Below, piece after piece: positions 52,825 through 61,502 of a stretch of 64,000 nucleotides of DNA. Positions within the stretch are counted from its first letter, which is position 1, and each line of letters starts with the position of its first letter. Source of the DNA: an uncultured Erysipelotrichaceae bacterium (GTDB lineage: Bacteria; Bacillota_I; Bacilli_A; RFN20; CAG-826); contig CADBXE010000001.1 of NCBI GenBank assembly GCA_902798595.1, positions 124,001 to 188,000 of the forward strand, in the 5' to 3' direction. The position numbers and the translations under genes were made by a program. The notes beneath the pieces were generated by a model, which was given only the letters and a program-made list of their open reading frames with translations, was not told the DNA's origin and did no database searches.

Positions 52825-54019
52825 TCTCGATAAAAATCAAAAGTATTTATTAGCCTGTTCACATGGTCCAGACTCTATGGCCCTCTTTTTTATGCTTAAA
52901 GAAGAAGGTTATAACTTCTCGGTCGCTCATGTTAATTATCATCTCCGTGAAGAGAGTGATGAAGAACAAAGAGAACTAGAAGCGTACTGCGCTAAAAACA
53001 ATATCGAATTATACGTTAAAGAAGTAACTGAATCTCTAGGGGAAACTAACCTTGAAGAACAATGCCGTATTATCCGCTACACATTCTTCAAAGAATTAGT
53101 GAAAGCACATCACTTTTATGCAGTATTAATCGCGCATAACCAAGATGATGTTATTGAAACCTATTTAATGCAAAAAACTCGGCAAAACTTGGTTGAATTT
53201 TTCGGAATTAAGGAAAATCCTATCATTTTTGCCGTAAAAATCATCCGTCCTTTACTTAACTATACTAAGCACGAATTACTAATGTTTTGTGACATTAATA
53301 AAGTCGAATATTCTATCGATAAGACTAATCTCCAAGATGTCTTTTTACGCAACAAAATCAGACATCAAGTCGTGGAGAAAATGTGCAAAGAAGAAAGAGA
53401 AAAGATCCTTGAAAAAATGGCGTTAGAAAACGAAAAGCTCGCGAAACTACAAAAGAAGATTTCTGAAATTAAAACCAAAAGTATTGAAGAATATAATAGG
53501 TTAACTGATGATGAGTTCTTATACGCTATTGTGAGCCTTGGTAGAAAGATTAAACCTAACTTTGTAATGAGCCGCGCTCAAGGCTTAGAAATTAGAAAAA
53601 TCTTTAAGTCAGATAAGGCTAATGTCACTGTGGATATCGACGGTCTCAAACTCATCAAAAGCTATGATTCTTTTGACTTAATCGTGGACCAAAATAAACA
53701 AGATTTCTCTTTCGAAATTAAAGAGCCATCAGTGCTTGATACCGAGTATTTCTATTTGGATTTTACCGGTGATACAACTAACCGAAATGTTAGTGCAAAT
53801 GACTATCCTTTAACCATTAGAAACGCTAAGCCAGATGATACTTACATCATCAGTGGTTATTCCAAAAAGTTGAGGAGATTGTTCATCGACTGGAAAGTAC
53901 CAGTTATTTTAAGAAAAAGATGGCCAGTCATTGTTAATAAAGAAGGAACGATTGTGTACGTCCCACGCTATCAAAAAGATTTTAAAAAAGCAGATAACTG
54001 CAATTTTTATGTGAAATAA
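52817..54019 (+). CDS. tilS: tRNA(Ile)-lysidine synthase
   Basis: The 400-residue enzyme attaches lysine to C34 of tRNA(Ile2). The N-type PP-loop reads SHGPDSMALF near 14, with histidine replacing the usual second glycine of SGGxDS. Next come HVNYHLREESDEEQ near 38 and IAHNQDDVIETYL near 107, and a C-terminal RNA-binding domain with NAKPDDTYI near 336. The overlap with rqcP shows coupling. The histidine could be lineage-specific; the other residues are intact. Confidence 0.92.
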   Translation: MLNLDKNQKYLLACSHGPDSMALFFMLKEEGYNFSVAHVNYHLREESDEEQRELEAYCAKNNIELYVKEVTESLGETNLEEQCRIIRYTFFKELVKAHHFYAVLIAHNQDDVIETYLMQKTRQNLVEFFGIKENPIIFAVKIIRPLLNYTKHELLMFCDINKVEYSIDKTNLQDVFLRNKIRHQVVEKMCKEEREKILEKMALENEKLAKLQKKISEIKTKSIEEYNRLTDDEFLYAIVSLGRKIKPNFVMSRAQGLEIRKIFKSDKANVTVDIDGLKLIKSYDSFDLIVDQNKQDFSFEIKEPSVLDTEYFYLDFTGDTTNRNVSANDYPLTIRNAKPDDTYIISGYSKKLRRLFIDWKVPVILRKRWPVIVNKEGTIVYVPRYQKDFKKADNCNFYVK

Positions 54020-54064
54020 AGTCTATTAAGTGTGTTTTTCTTTTATTAAATAAAGAAATATGCC

Positions 54065-54070
54065 TATAAT
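54065..54070 (+). promoter_or_regulatory. -10 box of ftsH
   Basis: TATAAT lies 42 bases before the ATG of ftsH. No clear -35 box is seen. A strong AAAGGAGG ribosome site follows. Confidence 0.4.
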
Positions 54071-54112
54071 TAATCAAATCGATAAACGTTTATATCAAAG
54101 GAGGTAGAAATT

Positions 54113-56131
54113 ATGGATGAAGAAAATAACAGACCTGAAAGTCGTGTTTCGAGAAGTTTTATTTTCTCAATTCTTTTCGTAGGCGCGATACTTGCCTTAA
54201 TTGCTTATCTCATTTTCTCCAACATGAATGGTGCTAAAGAAATTGACCCATATTTGTTCGTAGAATACTTGTCCGCTGGTAAAGTTAATGATGTTCAACT
54301 TGTAGAACATCAAACCGTTGAAACCATCAATGGTCATTACACACTACAAGATTCTAACGGCAAACAAGTCAAAACACTCTTTACAGTCACTATGCCAAAA
54401 GAGATGTACGAACAAAAACTTGATTGGTACGTCGATCTTGATAGTGATGGCACTAAAGAAGTCGTTAATAAATCAATCATTCAAATGATTAACGATGCTA
54501 AAAAAGAAAATGAAAAGTTTGCTGTTGTGACAAAGAATCCATACGAAGTCACATTCTGGGATCAATGGGGCCCAACAATCATTATGGTCGGTGGTTCAGC
54601 CTTATTGCTCTTGTTCTTGTTCTCTAGAATGTCTTCCACAGTGAATTCATCCAACAGACAAGCAATGGATTTCAATCGTTCTCGTGCTAGAAGAGTTAAT
54701 ACAAGTAAAATCAAATTCGATGATGTGGCTGGTGCTGATGAAGAAAAGAACGAGATGAAAGAACTCGTTGATTACTTAAAAGAACCAAAGAAATTTACAA
54801 AGTTTGGGGCCAAATTACCAAAAGGTGTCCTCTTAGTGGGCCCTCCAGGATGTGGTAAAACATTATTAGCTAAAGCCGTCGCTGGTGAAGCTGGTGTTCC
54901 ATTCTTCTCCATCTCCGGTTCCGACTTTGTCGAAATGTTCGTTGGTGTCGGTGCAGGACGTGTCAGAGACATGTTCAGAATCGCTAAAGAAAATGCTCCA
55001 TGCTTGGTCTTTATCGATGAAATCGATGCTGTTGGTAGACAAAGAGGTGCTGGCTTAGGTGGTGGTAATGACGAACGTGAACAAACACTTAACCAATTAC
55101 TCGTTGAAATGGATGGCTTTAATGATAACGCTGGTATCATCGTTATCGCTGCCACAAACAGAGACGACGTTCTCGACCCAGCTCTTTTAAGAGCAGGCCG
55201 TTTCGACAGAAAGATTACAGTTTCTTTACCAGATAAGAAAGGTAGAGAAGCCATCTTCAAAGTCCACTCTCGTAATAAAGTTTTGGATGATGAAGTCAAC
55301 TTTGAAAATCTTTCCAAACGTACCGTTGGTTTCTCCGGTGCTGATATTGAAAATATCATGAATGAAGCCGCTATCTTAGCGATTCGTGCTAATAGAGATA
55401 AGATTACAGTTGATGATATTGACGAAGCCATTGACCGTCGTGTTGCTGGCCCAGCCAAGTCCTCACGTTCTTTGACTCCACACGAAAAAGAAATGATTGC
55501 TTACCACGAAAGTGGTCACGCTATTATTGGCTTAAGATATCCTCATAGTGATAAAGTTCAAAAGATTACCATCATCCCACGAGGTAACACAGGTGGTCAC
55601 GTACGTAGCACACCTGAAGATGATCGCTTTACTAATAGTAAAAAAGAACTCATTGCCCGTATTGTTGGTTTAATGGGTGGTCGTGCTAGTGAAGAAATCT
55701 TCTGTGAAGATATCTCCAATGGTGCTTCAAGTGATATTGAAGTGGCTACCGCGATTGCGCGTGCGATGGTTACTGAATGGGGTATGTCTGATTTAGGCCC
55801 GATTCAATACGAAAGAAATACTGGTAGTGTCTTCTTAGGAAGAGACTACACAAATACTCAAAAGAACTTCTCTGTTGATACAGCGACAAAGATTGATAAT
55901 GAAATCAGAAAGATTATCGACTTTGCTCACGAAGAAGCTCTCCGTGTCATTAAGGAAAACAAAGACGATGTTATCCTCTTAGCTAAGACCTTAATTGATC
56001 ACGAACAAATCACGGGTGAAGAGATCGATTACTTAATGGCGAATCGTCATCTCAAACGTGATGAAAAACCTCAGACCGTTGAGTTCCCAGAACCTCAAAA
56101 AGAGGAACCAAAAGCTGAGGAAAATAAATAA
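54113..56131 (+). CDS. ftsH: ATP-dependent zinc metalloprotease FtsH
   Basis: The 672-residue membrane protease has helices at 14-36 and about 150-172, with an external loop between them. The AAA domain shows GPPGCGKT (243-250), the pore loop [11 protein letters not shown] and Walker [13 protein letters not shown]. The peptidase site is AYHESGHAI near 462. It degrades unassembled membrane and regulatory proteins. The tilS-ftsH neighbourhood is ancestral, but hpt, often between them, is missing here. A terminator follows. Confidence 0.97.
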   Translation: MDEENNRPESRVSRSFIFSILFVGAILALIAYLIFSNMNGAKEIDPYLFVEYLSAGKVNDVQLVEHQTVETINGHYTLQDSNGKQVKTLFTVTMPKEMYEQKLDWYVDLDSDGTKEVVNKSIIQMINDAKKENEKFAVVTKNPYEVTFWDQWGPTIIMVGGSALLLLFLFSRMSSTVNSSNRQAMDFNRSRARRVNTSKIKFDDVAGADEEKNEMKELVDYLKEPKKFTKFGAKLPKGVLLVGPPGCGKTLLAKAVAGEAGVPFFSISGSDFVEMFVGVGAGRVRDMFRIAKENAPCLVFIDEIDAVGRQRGAGLGGGNDEREQTLNQLLVEMDGFNDNAGIIVIAATNRDDVLDPALLRAGRFDRKITVSLPDKKGREAIFKVHSRNKVLDDEVNFENLSKRTVGFSGADIENIMNEAAILAIRANRDKITVDDIDEAIDRRVAGPAKSSRSLTPHEKEMIAYHESGHAIIGLRYPHSDKVQKITIIPRGNTGGHVRSTPEDDRFTNSKKELIARIVGLMGGRASEEIFCEDISNGASSDIEVATAIARAMVTEWGMSDLGPIQYERNTGSVFLGRDYTNTQKNFSVDTATKIDNEIRKIIDFAHEEALRVIKENKDDVILLAKTLIDHEQITGEEIDYLMANRHLKRDEKPQTVEFPEPQKEEPKAEENK

Positions 56132-56137
56132 CAAACT

Positions 56138-56161
56138 AGGAAGGTTCACGCCTTCCTTTTA
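56138..56161 (+). terminator. Terminator of ftsH
   Basis: AGGAAGG and CCTTCCT form a perfect 7-bp stem around TTCACG, followed by TTT. Confidence 0.85.
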
Positions 56162-56173
56162 CTATGTTTTGAT

Positions 56174-57151
56174 ATGTGGAAATTAGGTAAGTTTAACATC
56201 GAAGGAAAAGTCGTTCTTGCCCCAATGGCGGGAATAACAAGTGAAGGTTATAGAAAATACCTCAATACTTTTGGTGTGGACATTTGTGTTTCTGAGATGG
56301 TTTCTGATATGGGACTTATCTATCAAAATAAAGAAACAGAATCCTATGTGAAATATCAAAAAGATGGCACATTAACCGGTGTGCAATTATTTGGCGCTAA
56401 ACCAGAAAATCTCGCAAAAGCGGCAACACGTGCACTTGAACTTAACCCTGAAATTGACTTTTTCGACGTTAATATGGGCTGTCCAGTTCCTAAGGTTACT
56501 AAGACCGGTGCGGGATCCGCTTTAATGCTTAATCCTAAGTTATGTGGTGAGGTTATTAAAGCCATTAAAAGTGTCACTGATAAGCCAGTTACCGCCAAGA
56601 TTAGATTAGGCTATAACGAGGTTAACTTTTTAGACGTCATTAAAGCCCTAGAAGATGCAGGAGTGGACGCTATTGGAATCCACGCTAGAACAAGAAAAGA
56701 ACTCTATATGGGTGAACCACATTTTGACTTATTAAAAGACCTAAGAAGTAAGATGAAAGTTCCTCTTATGGTGTCAGGTAATATCTATACTTTGGATGAT
56801 GCAATTAACGTCCTACAAATCACAGGCGCTGACGCCGTGATGGTGGCCCGTGGAGGTATGGGAAATCCTTATCTCATTAAGCAAATAAAAACATACTTTG
56901 AAACAGGCGAAAGATTACCTAATCCATCATTCTTAGAACAATGTGAGTATTGCTTAGCGTTAGCCAAATCAATGTGTGAAGAAAAAGGTGAATTGACCGC
57001 GATGAGAATCTACCGTGGCATTGGTCCAAAGTTCTTCTCCGGATTCGCTAATTCAAGAACACTCAGAACTGTTCTAGCAACATCATTAACGGACTATCAA
57101 TCCCTAGTGAACATTCTTGATGAATTCAAGAAAGAAAATATGAAATTTTAA
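56174..57151 (+). CDS. dusB: tRNA-dihydrouridine synthase
   Basis: The 325-residue flavoenzyme reduces uridine in tRNA D-loops. It has VLAPMAGITSEGYR near 15, GVQLFGAKPENLA near 68, NMGCPVPKVTKTGAG near 98 with the catalytic cysteine, and IHARTRKELYMG near 172. It matches the DusB group. The ATG lies just 13 bases after the ftsH terminator and has no ribosome site, so it may depend on partial readthrough or a promoter hidden in ftsH. Confidence 0.93.
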   Translation: MWKLGKFNIEGKVVLAPMAGITSEGYRKYLNTFGVDICVSEMVSDMGLIYQNKETESYVKYQKDGTLTGVQLFGAKPENLAKAATRALELNPEIDFFDVNMGCPVPKVTKTGAGSALMLNPKLCGEVIKAIKSVTDKPVTAKIRLGYNEVNFLDVIKALEDAGVDAIGIHARTRKELYMGEPHFDLLKDLRSKMKVPLMVSGNIYTLDDAINVLQITGADAVMVARGGMGNPYLIKQIKTYFETGERLPNPSFLEQCEYCLALAKSMCEEKGELTAMRIYRGIGPKFFSGFANSRTLRTVLATSLTDYQSLVNILDEFKKENMKF

Positions 57152-57153
57152 CG

Positions 57154-57173
57154 TTTGTCTTTTCTTAGACAAA
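57154..57173 (+). repeat. Perfect 7-bp inverted repeat before lysS
   Basis: TTTGTCT and AGACAAA (57154-57160, 57167-57173) pair around TTTCTT, two bases after the dus stop. No long T run follows, so it is more likely an mRNA 3' end hairpin or operator than a strong terminator. Confidence 0.5.
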
Positions 57174-57224
57174 GAACTTGTATATAGTATTTGAGCGTGG
57201 ATATTTGAAAGGAAAGTTGAAAAT

Positions 57225-58709
57225 ATGAACATTAATGAATTAAATGACCAAGAATTGATTAGATTGGAAAAGATTAAAAAATACCAAGAATTAGGCATCG
57301 ATCCATTCGGTCAGGCTTACAAAGTTTCTCATTCTATTAAAGAAATTCGTGCTTTATGCAATAAAAAGAGCGAAAAGGCTTTAGCGAAACTCGCTTTAAA
57401 AGTTTCTGTCGCTGGTAGAATTAAAGCCATTCGTAAAATGGGCAAAGCCTCCTTTATGAATATCCAAGATAAAACTGGTAATATCCAAGTTTACTTATCG
57501 CTCGATGGTTTAGGCAAAAAGAACTATGAACTTTTCAAAATGGCCGATATCGGTGATATCGTCGGTATCAAAGGTATCATGAACTTAACAAGAACTGGCG
57601 AACTCACCATTAAAGCCCAAAAGTTTGTTCACTTAACAAAGTGCTTACATCCATTACCAGAAAAATTCCACGGTTTAACTGACGTTGAAGAACGTTCTAG
57701 AAGAAGATACTTAGACTTAATCATGAATGATGAAGCTCGTAAAGTTGCCTTTATGAGACCACAAATCATTCGTAGTATCCAACACTTCCTTGATGGTAAA
57801 GGTTTCACTGAAGTTGAAACTTCAATCCTTTCCCCAATCTTGGGTGGTGCTTCCGCTCGTCCATTCATTACTCACCACAATACATTAGATAAAGATTTCT
57901 ATTTAAGAATTGCTACTGAACTTAACCTCAAACGTTTACTCGTTGGTGGTATGGAAAGAGTGTACGAAATTGGTAGATTATTCCGTAATGAAGGTATGGA
58001 TGCTTCCCATAACCCAGAATTCACAACCATCGAAATTTACCAAGCCTATTCTGATTTAAGAGGTATTGGTGATTTAACTGAAAAAATGATTAGAAATACC
58101 GCAAAAGAAGTTACCGGTTCCGCCATCATCACATATGGTGACCGTGAAATTAATTTCAAAGACCCATTCAAATGGATTTCCATGAATGACTTAATCAAAG
58201 AAAAATGCGGTATCGATTTCAAAGCTGTTAAGACCTATGAAGAAGCTAAGAAATTAGCGGATGAAAAAGGTTTACACTTAGATAAGTTCAAAAACACAAT
58301 TGGTTACGTTATGAACGAATTCTTTGAAGAGTTCTGCCAAGCTGATTTAATTCAACCTACCTTTGTTTACGAATATCCAATCGAAGTTTCCCCATTAACC
58401 AAGAAGGAAAAAGATCCAAGATTCGTTCAAAGATTTGAATTATTCGTGAACGGTCGTGAGCTCGCAAACGCCTACACAGAATTAAACGACCCACTCGATC
58501 AAGAAGAAAGATTCCTTGCTCAATTAGAAGCTAAGAAATTAGGCGATGAAGAAGCGAGTGAAATGGACAAAGACTTTGTTGAAGCTCTTGAATACGGTAT
58601 GCCTCCAACAGGTGGTGTCGGTATGGGTATCGATAGATTCGTGATGTTATTAACTAACCAACCACAAATCCGTGAAGTTATTCTCTTCCCAACAATGAGA
58701 GATAGATAA
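57225..58709 (+). CDS. lysS: Lysyl-tRNA synthetase, class II
   Basis: The 494-residue enzyme charges tRNA(Lys). It has an OB-fold (VAGRIKAIRKMGKASFMNIQD near 62), then class II motifs: motif 2 YEIGRLFRNEGMDASHNPEFT near 246 and motif 3 GVGMGIDRFVML near 467. AAAGGAA precedes the ATG. No T-box leader is visible upstream. Two terminators follow. Confidence 0.97.
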   Translation: MNINELNDQELIRLEKIKKYQELGIDPFGQAYKVSHSIKEIRALCNKKSEKALAKLALKVSVAGRIKAIRKMGKASFMNIQDKTGNIQVYLSLDGLGKKNYELFKMADIGDIVGIKGIMNLTRTGELTIKAQKFVHLTKCLHPLPEKFHGLTDVEERSRRRYLDLIMNDEARKVAFMRPQIIRSIQHFLDGKGFTEVETSILSPILGGASARPFITHHNTLDKDFYLRIATELNLKRLLVGGMERVYEIGRLFRNEGMDASHNPEFTTIEIYQAYSDLRGIGDLTEKMIRNTAKEVTGSAIITYGDREINFKDPFKWISMNDLIKEKCGIDFKAVKTYEEAKKLADEKGLHLDKFKNTIGYVMNEFFEEFCQADLIQPTFVYEYPIEVSPLTKKEKDPRFVQRFELFVNGRELANAYTELNDPLDQEERFLAQLEAKKLGDEEASEMDKDFVEALEYGMPPTGGVGMGIDRFVMLLTNQPQIREVILFPTMRDR

Positions 58710-58737
58710 GAGGCAGAAATTTCTGCTTCTTTTTTTC
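58709..58737 (+). terminator. Terminator of lysS
   Basis: AGAGGCAGAA pairs with TTCTGCTTCT (58709-58718 with 58721-58730), with one G-U, followed by seven T. Confidence 0.9.
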
Positions 58738-58762
58738 AACTTTTTAGGAAAAAAATCAAAAA

Positions 58763-58794
58763 CCCCTCCTACTTATTAATAGAGGGGCTTTTTT
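58763..58794. terminator. Bidirectional terminator in the lysS-rpsF gap
   Basis: CCCCTC (58763-58768) and GAGGGG (58782-58787) form a stem with T6 on the right for + transcripts and A5 on the left, which is T5 for - transcripts. It could end an antisense RNA to the small toxin gene. Confidence 0.75.
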
Positions 58795-58876
58795 AGTGAC
58801 GTAGCCAAATGGTCTAACTTTCTCACAAGAATTGCCTCTCGTTCCCCCAGATTAAAATGTTGAAAGGAGACGTCCA

Positions 58877-58996
58877 TGAGACATTTTATAGGGCACTTGT
58901 CCTTTGACTCGCTATTTGGGTATGCAAGAATTAATTCTTGTCTTATTACTGGTACTATTAATTTTGGTGACATTGAAGAAACCTTCTAAGAAGTAG
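58877..58996 (+). CDS. Probable type I toxin: 39-residue hydrophobic peptide
   Basis: A frame with an excellent ribosome site (AAAGGAG, 58864-58870, six bases before the ATG) encodes 39 residues. Residues 16-39 read MQELILVLLLVLLILVTLKK plus PSKK: one membrane helix and a basic tail, the layout of type I toxins (Fst, TxpA, BsrG types). An in-frame ATG at 58922 could give a 24-residue form. The frame is embedded in hairpins and faces a minus-strand promoter downstream, which would give a convergent antisense RNA. A plain small membrane protein is the alternative. Confidence 0.6.
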
Positions 58997-59003
58997 TTTC
59001 TTC
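58975..59003 (+). repeat. Nested hairpin over the end of the toxin frame
   Basis: GAAGAAAC (58975-58982) pairs with GTTTCTTC (58996-59003); an inner CTTCT/AGAAG pair lies in the loop. It overlaps the last codons and stop of the toxin frame, a place where 3' hairpins protect type I toxin messages. Confidence 0.65.
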
Positions 59004-59005
59004 AT

Positions 59006-59033
59006 AAAAAAAGAAGGGCTTTGCAACCCCTTC
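59006..59033 (-). terminator. Minus-strand terminator just after an antisense promoter
   Basis: GAAGGG (59013-59018) and CCCTTC (59028-59033) pair around nine bases. On the minus strand seven T follow (59012-59006). A transcript from the promoter at 59078-59051 would reach it after only about 30 bases. Confidence 0.65.
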
Positions 59034-59050
59034 AAAAAACCATCGATATT

Positions 59051-59078
59051 ATTATACCAATTCCATAGTCGAAGTCAA
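59051..59078 (-). promoter_or_regulatory. Minus-strand sigma-A promoter facing the toxin gene
   Basis: On the minus strand TTGACT (59078-59073), a 16-base spacer and TATAAT (59056-59051). The start would be near 59044 and transcription runs towards the toxin frame. No protein gene lies behind it. Confidence 0.6.
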
Positions 59079-59079
59079 T

Positions 59080-59100
59080 GGGCATCTGCCCGCCTGGGCG
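59080..59100. repeat. GC-rich double dyad between divergent promoters
   Basis: GGGCA-TC-TGCCC (59080-59091) is followed by CGCC-TG-GGCG (59091-59100). Both are perfect and unusually GC-rich for this region. They lie between the minus-strand promoter and the rpsF promoter and could be an operator. Confidence 0.45.
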
Positions 59101-59118
59101 ACTAGTGTATGTACGCGC

Positions 59119-59147
59119 TTTACAAATTGCAAATTGGCTAGTATAAT
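59119..59147 (+). promoter_or_regulatory. Promoter of the rpsF-ssb-rpsR operon
   Basis: TTTACA (59119-59124), a 17-base spacer and TATAAT (59142-59147) form a strong sigma-A promoter. Confidence 0.75.
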
Positions 59148-59173
59148 TGACACGCTAATAAGTTAGCAAAATT

Positions 59174-59213
59174 CTCTGCTACCAATAAAAATATGGTAGC
59201 CATTAGACCAGAG
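59174..59213 (+). promoter_or_regulatory. Leader hairpin of rpsF, candidate S6:S18 binding element
   Basis: An outer stem CTCTG/CAGAG (59174-59178, 59209-59213) encloses an inner stem CTACC/GGTAG (59079+100 to 59183, 59195-59199) and an asymmetric CATTAGAC bulge. Inner-stem left arm is 59179-59183. S6:S18 autoregulates this operon through a bulged leader hairpin in many bacteria. The consensus was not checked. Confidence 0.5.
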
Positions 59214-59226
59214 GGAGGTAAATAAA

Positions 59227-59517
59227 ATGCGCAATTATGAAATTATGTACATTTTGAAGGCCGACTTAGATGAAGCCGCTCGTGAAGTTGAAATGGGCAA
59301 TATCCAAAAACTTCTCGAAAAGAACGGCGCCAAGGTTTTAGATACCGATACAAAGATGGGTTTACGCGAATTAGCGTACGAAATCAAGGATCAAAACAAA
59401 GGTTTCTACGTTGTTCTCAAAGTGGAAGCTGATGAGGCTGCACTTTATCAATTCAATCGTAAAGTCAAAATCAATCCAGCCGTGTTACGTCACTTAGTTA
59501 CAGTCGAACAAAAATAA
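59227..59517 (+). CDS. rpsF: Ribosomal protein S6
   Basis: The 96-residue small-subunit protein starts MRNYEIMYILKADLDE and has the GLRELAYEIKDQNKGFYVVLKVEA stretch (in part) near 43 typical of S6. It binds S18 on the platform of the 30S subunit. GAGGGAGG precedes the ATG. First gene of the conserved rpsF-ssb-rpsR operon; a candidate autoregulatory hairpin lies in its leader. Confidence 0.97.
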   Translation: MRNYEIMYILKADLDEAAREVEMGNIQKLLEKNGAKVLDTDTKMGLRELAYEIKDQNKGFYVVLKVEADEAALYQFNRKVKINPAVLRHLVTVEQK

Positions 59518-59529
59518 GGAGGACTCAAC

Positions 59530-59955
59530 ATGGTTAACAGAGTAGTCTTAGCTGGACGTTTAGTTAAAGATCCAGAACTAAGAAAAACCAATTCAGATGT
59601 AAGCTTCGCTACATTCACTCTCGCAGTGGACAACCGCGTTAAAGAAGCCGACGGCACAAGAGGAACACTCTTCATTGACTGCCGTGTCTTCAGAGACCAA
59701 GCTGAAAACTTAGTTAAGTTTACAAGAAAAGGTTCAATGATCGCAGTTGATGGCAGTCTTAATCAAAGAAACTTTGTGCGCCAAGATGGTAGCAAAGGTA
59801 AATCTTTCGAAATCGTGGTTGATAGCGTGACATTCTTAGAACCTAAGAAAGATGGCGCTAACAACGAAACACCAAAATTCGATGATGTTCCTGCGCAATC
59901 CAGTGGCAGCAACTTAGATGCAATTGATTTGCCAGATGACGATCTTCCATTTTAA
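59530..59955 (+). CDS. ssb: Single-stranded DNA-binding protein
   Basis: The 141-residue protein has the OB fold of bacterial SSB (MVNRVVLAGRLVKDPELR, then FIDCRVFRDQAENLVKFTRKG in part) and the acidic tip DLPDDDLPF that recruits repair and replication partners. AAGGAGGA precedes the ATG. It lies between rpsF and rpsR as usual. Confidence 0.97.
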   Translation: MVNRVVLAGRLVKDPELRKTNSDVSFATFTLAVDNRVKEADGTRGTLFIDCRVFRDQAENLVKFTRKGSMIAVDGSLNQRNFVRQDGSKGKSFEIVVDSVTFLEPKKDGANNETPKFDDVPAQSSGSNLDAIDLPDDDLPF

Positions 59956-59977
59956 TTAAAGAAAGGGAAAGAAAATT

Positions 59978-60205
59978 ATGGCATTTAGAAAAGTTAGACC
60001 ACATAAAAAAGTTTGTGTCTTCTGCAAGAACAAATCCAAATTCATTGACTACAAAGATGTCGAACTCTTAAAGACAATGATTACCCCAAACGGTAAGATT
60101 TCCACCAGAAGAGCAACAGGTACATGCGCTAAGCACCAAAGAGAATTAGCCAAAGCAATTAAAAACGCTCGTTTCATGGCTCTTCTCCCATACGTTGCTG
60201 ACTAA
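59978..60205 (+). CDS. rpsR: Ribosomal protein S18
   Basis: The 75-residue protein has the S18 core [19 protein letters not shown] and a zinc-type CVFC...CAKH set of ligands, the C+ form. It pairs with S6. GAAAGGGAAA precedes the ATG. It ends the operon before a strong terminator. Confidence 0.97.
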   Translation: MAFRKVRPHKKVCVFCKNKSKFIDYKDVELLKTMITPNGKISTRRATGTCAKHQRELAKAIKNARFMALLPYVAD

Positions 60206-60221
60206 TTAAAACGCAATAAAT

Positions 60222-60247
60222 AAGCCGTCCAAATGGGCGGCTTTTTT
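60222..60247 (+). terminator. Terminator of the rpsF operon
   Basis: GCCGTCC and GGGCGGC pair with one G-U around AAAT, flanked by A and six T. Confidence 0.9.
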
Positions 60248-60262
60248 ATATCCAATTTATTT

Positions 60263-61480
60263 CTATCCTTCTATCTTTTTTACGTTCCTGATTCTTTGAT
60301 AAAGAGTAGGGTGTGAATAAGATAAAGCAACGACGAGTGGATCTGGGTTTAAATCACCAAGATTCTCTTTATATAGCTTCTTAAGGCCAGAAATGAGTTG
60401 ATCTCCATATCCTTCTTTAACCGCTGTTTCATCGGCCTTAAATTCTTGATGTCTAGCAAGAGCTTGCATTGGGATATTGAGTAATGTGAAGACTAGTGGA
60501 ATTAAACATTCAAACAGAAGAATTACACCAAGACCATAGTTAACACCATTAAAGCCAAAGTCTTTATAGATTTCCGGGAATCTAACCAATAACCAAGTAA
60601 GGACCACTAAGGCGATAATACTAAATAATGAGAACAAGGATCTCTTCAATGAGTCTTTATGAAGACCGTGGCCCATTTCATGGGCAAATGTCGCGACAAT
60701 TTCATCTTCATCTAATGTTTTTAAAATATTGTCGTAAAGGACGATAGTTTTTGTTTTACCAAGACCGGAGAAATAAGCATTAGATTTATTTGTTCTTCTA
60801 GAAGCATCCATGACTTTAATGTCTCTAACGTTGTAACCGTTTTTGGTTAGTAAATCCATTAATCTTGTTCTTAATGAGCCTTCTTCTAAAGAAGCGAATC
60901 TGTTATTAACTTTTGAAAGAAGTGGTGAAATAACAGCAACAAACAAGACAATCACAAATAGAATTGCGCTGAAGAGGATTAAGACATAATCACCCATAGC
61001 CTCATAAATCGCAATGAATAAACAAGTTAAACCCACGAACAAGATAATTATTAGCAAGGCCTTTTTGATGCAATCTCCCACGAATGTTTTCATCGTGGAG
61101 TTATTGAATCCGTATTTACCTTCAATTTTAATTTTTAAGACATAATCACCAATGAAGCCTACGATAAGGTCAATGCCAAGATAAACGCCTAAGACCGCAA
61201 GGGTGGATAAATAGTGATTCTCAATGTTTTTAGCAACTATGGAAAAAACGTCAGGGATTATTAATGCTAATGAAATGATGAATGAAACAATGGAAATGAC
61301 CATTTTAACAACTAATTGATCAGTGGAATAAGCTTTCCATTTAAGATATCTTTCTTCATCATAGACATCTTTAACTTCTTCAGGAATTTCTCTTTTTCTT
61401 GCGAGATAAGATTTAACACTGATGAACAAATTAAATAAGAAGATAATACTAATTAATACTAGAGCAATAATCTTAAACAT
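60263..61480 (-). CDS. M48-family (Ste24/HtpX-like) membrane metalloprotease
   Basis: The 405-residue protein has several membrane helices and the zinc site HEMGH (267-271). The stretch DASRRTNKSNAYFSGLGKTK near 225 is diagnostic of Ste24-like M48 peptidases. A final glutamate ligand lies in KADETAV. These enzymes act in membrane protein quality control. I chose the ATG at 61480 because AAAGGAG lies before it; a frame start at 61531 would add 17 residues across the promoter. Its promoter holds a perfect inverted repeat. Confidence 0.9.
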   Translation of the reverse strand: MFKIIALVLISIIFLFNLFISVKSYLARKREIPEEVKDVYDEERYLKWKAYSTDQLVVKMVISIVSFIISLALIIPDVFSIVAKNIENHYLSTLAVLGVYLGIDLIVGFIGDYVLKIKIEGKYGFNNSTMKTFVGDCIKKALLIIILFVGLTCLFIAIYEAMGDYVLILFSAILFVIVLFVAVISPLLSKVNNRFASLEEGSLRTRLMDLLTKNGYNVRDIKVMDASRRTNKSNAYFSGLGKTKTIVLYDNILKTLDEDEIVATFAHEMGHGLHKDSLKRSLFSLFSIIALVVLTWLLVRFPEIYKDFGFNGVNYGLGVILLFECLIPLVFTLLNIPMQALARHQEFKADETAVKEGYGDQLISGLKKLYKENLGDLNPDPLVVALSYSHPTLYQRIRNVKKIEG

Positions 61481-61502
61481 AGGGAGTACTCCTTTACGAG
61501 GT

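Noticed and set aside
54772-55458. 228-codon frame antisense to ftsH
   Set aside because: It mirrors the highly conserved AAA domain of ftsH on the other strand and has serine/leucine-rich shadow composition with no motif.
57154-57224. T-box leader before lysS
   Set aside because: Only 73 bases separate dus and lysS, and no T-box consensus or specifier hairpin is visible.
58776-58973. 65-codon minus-strand frame in the lysS-rpsF gap
   Set aside because: It runs opposite the toxin frame, starts without a ribosome site and shows no domain. An antisense RNA is more likely than a protein.
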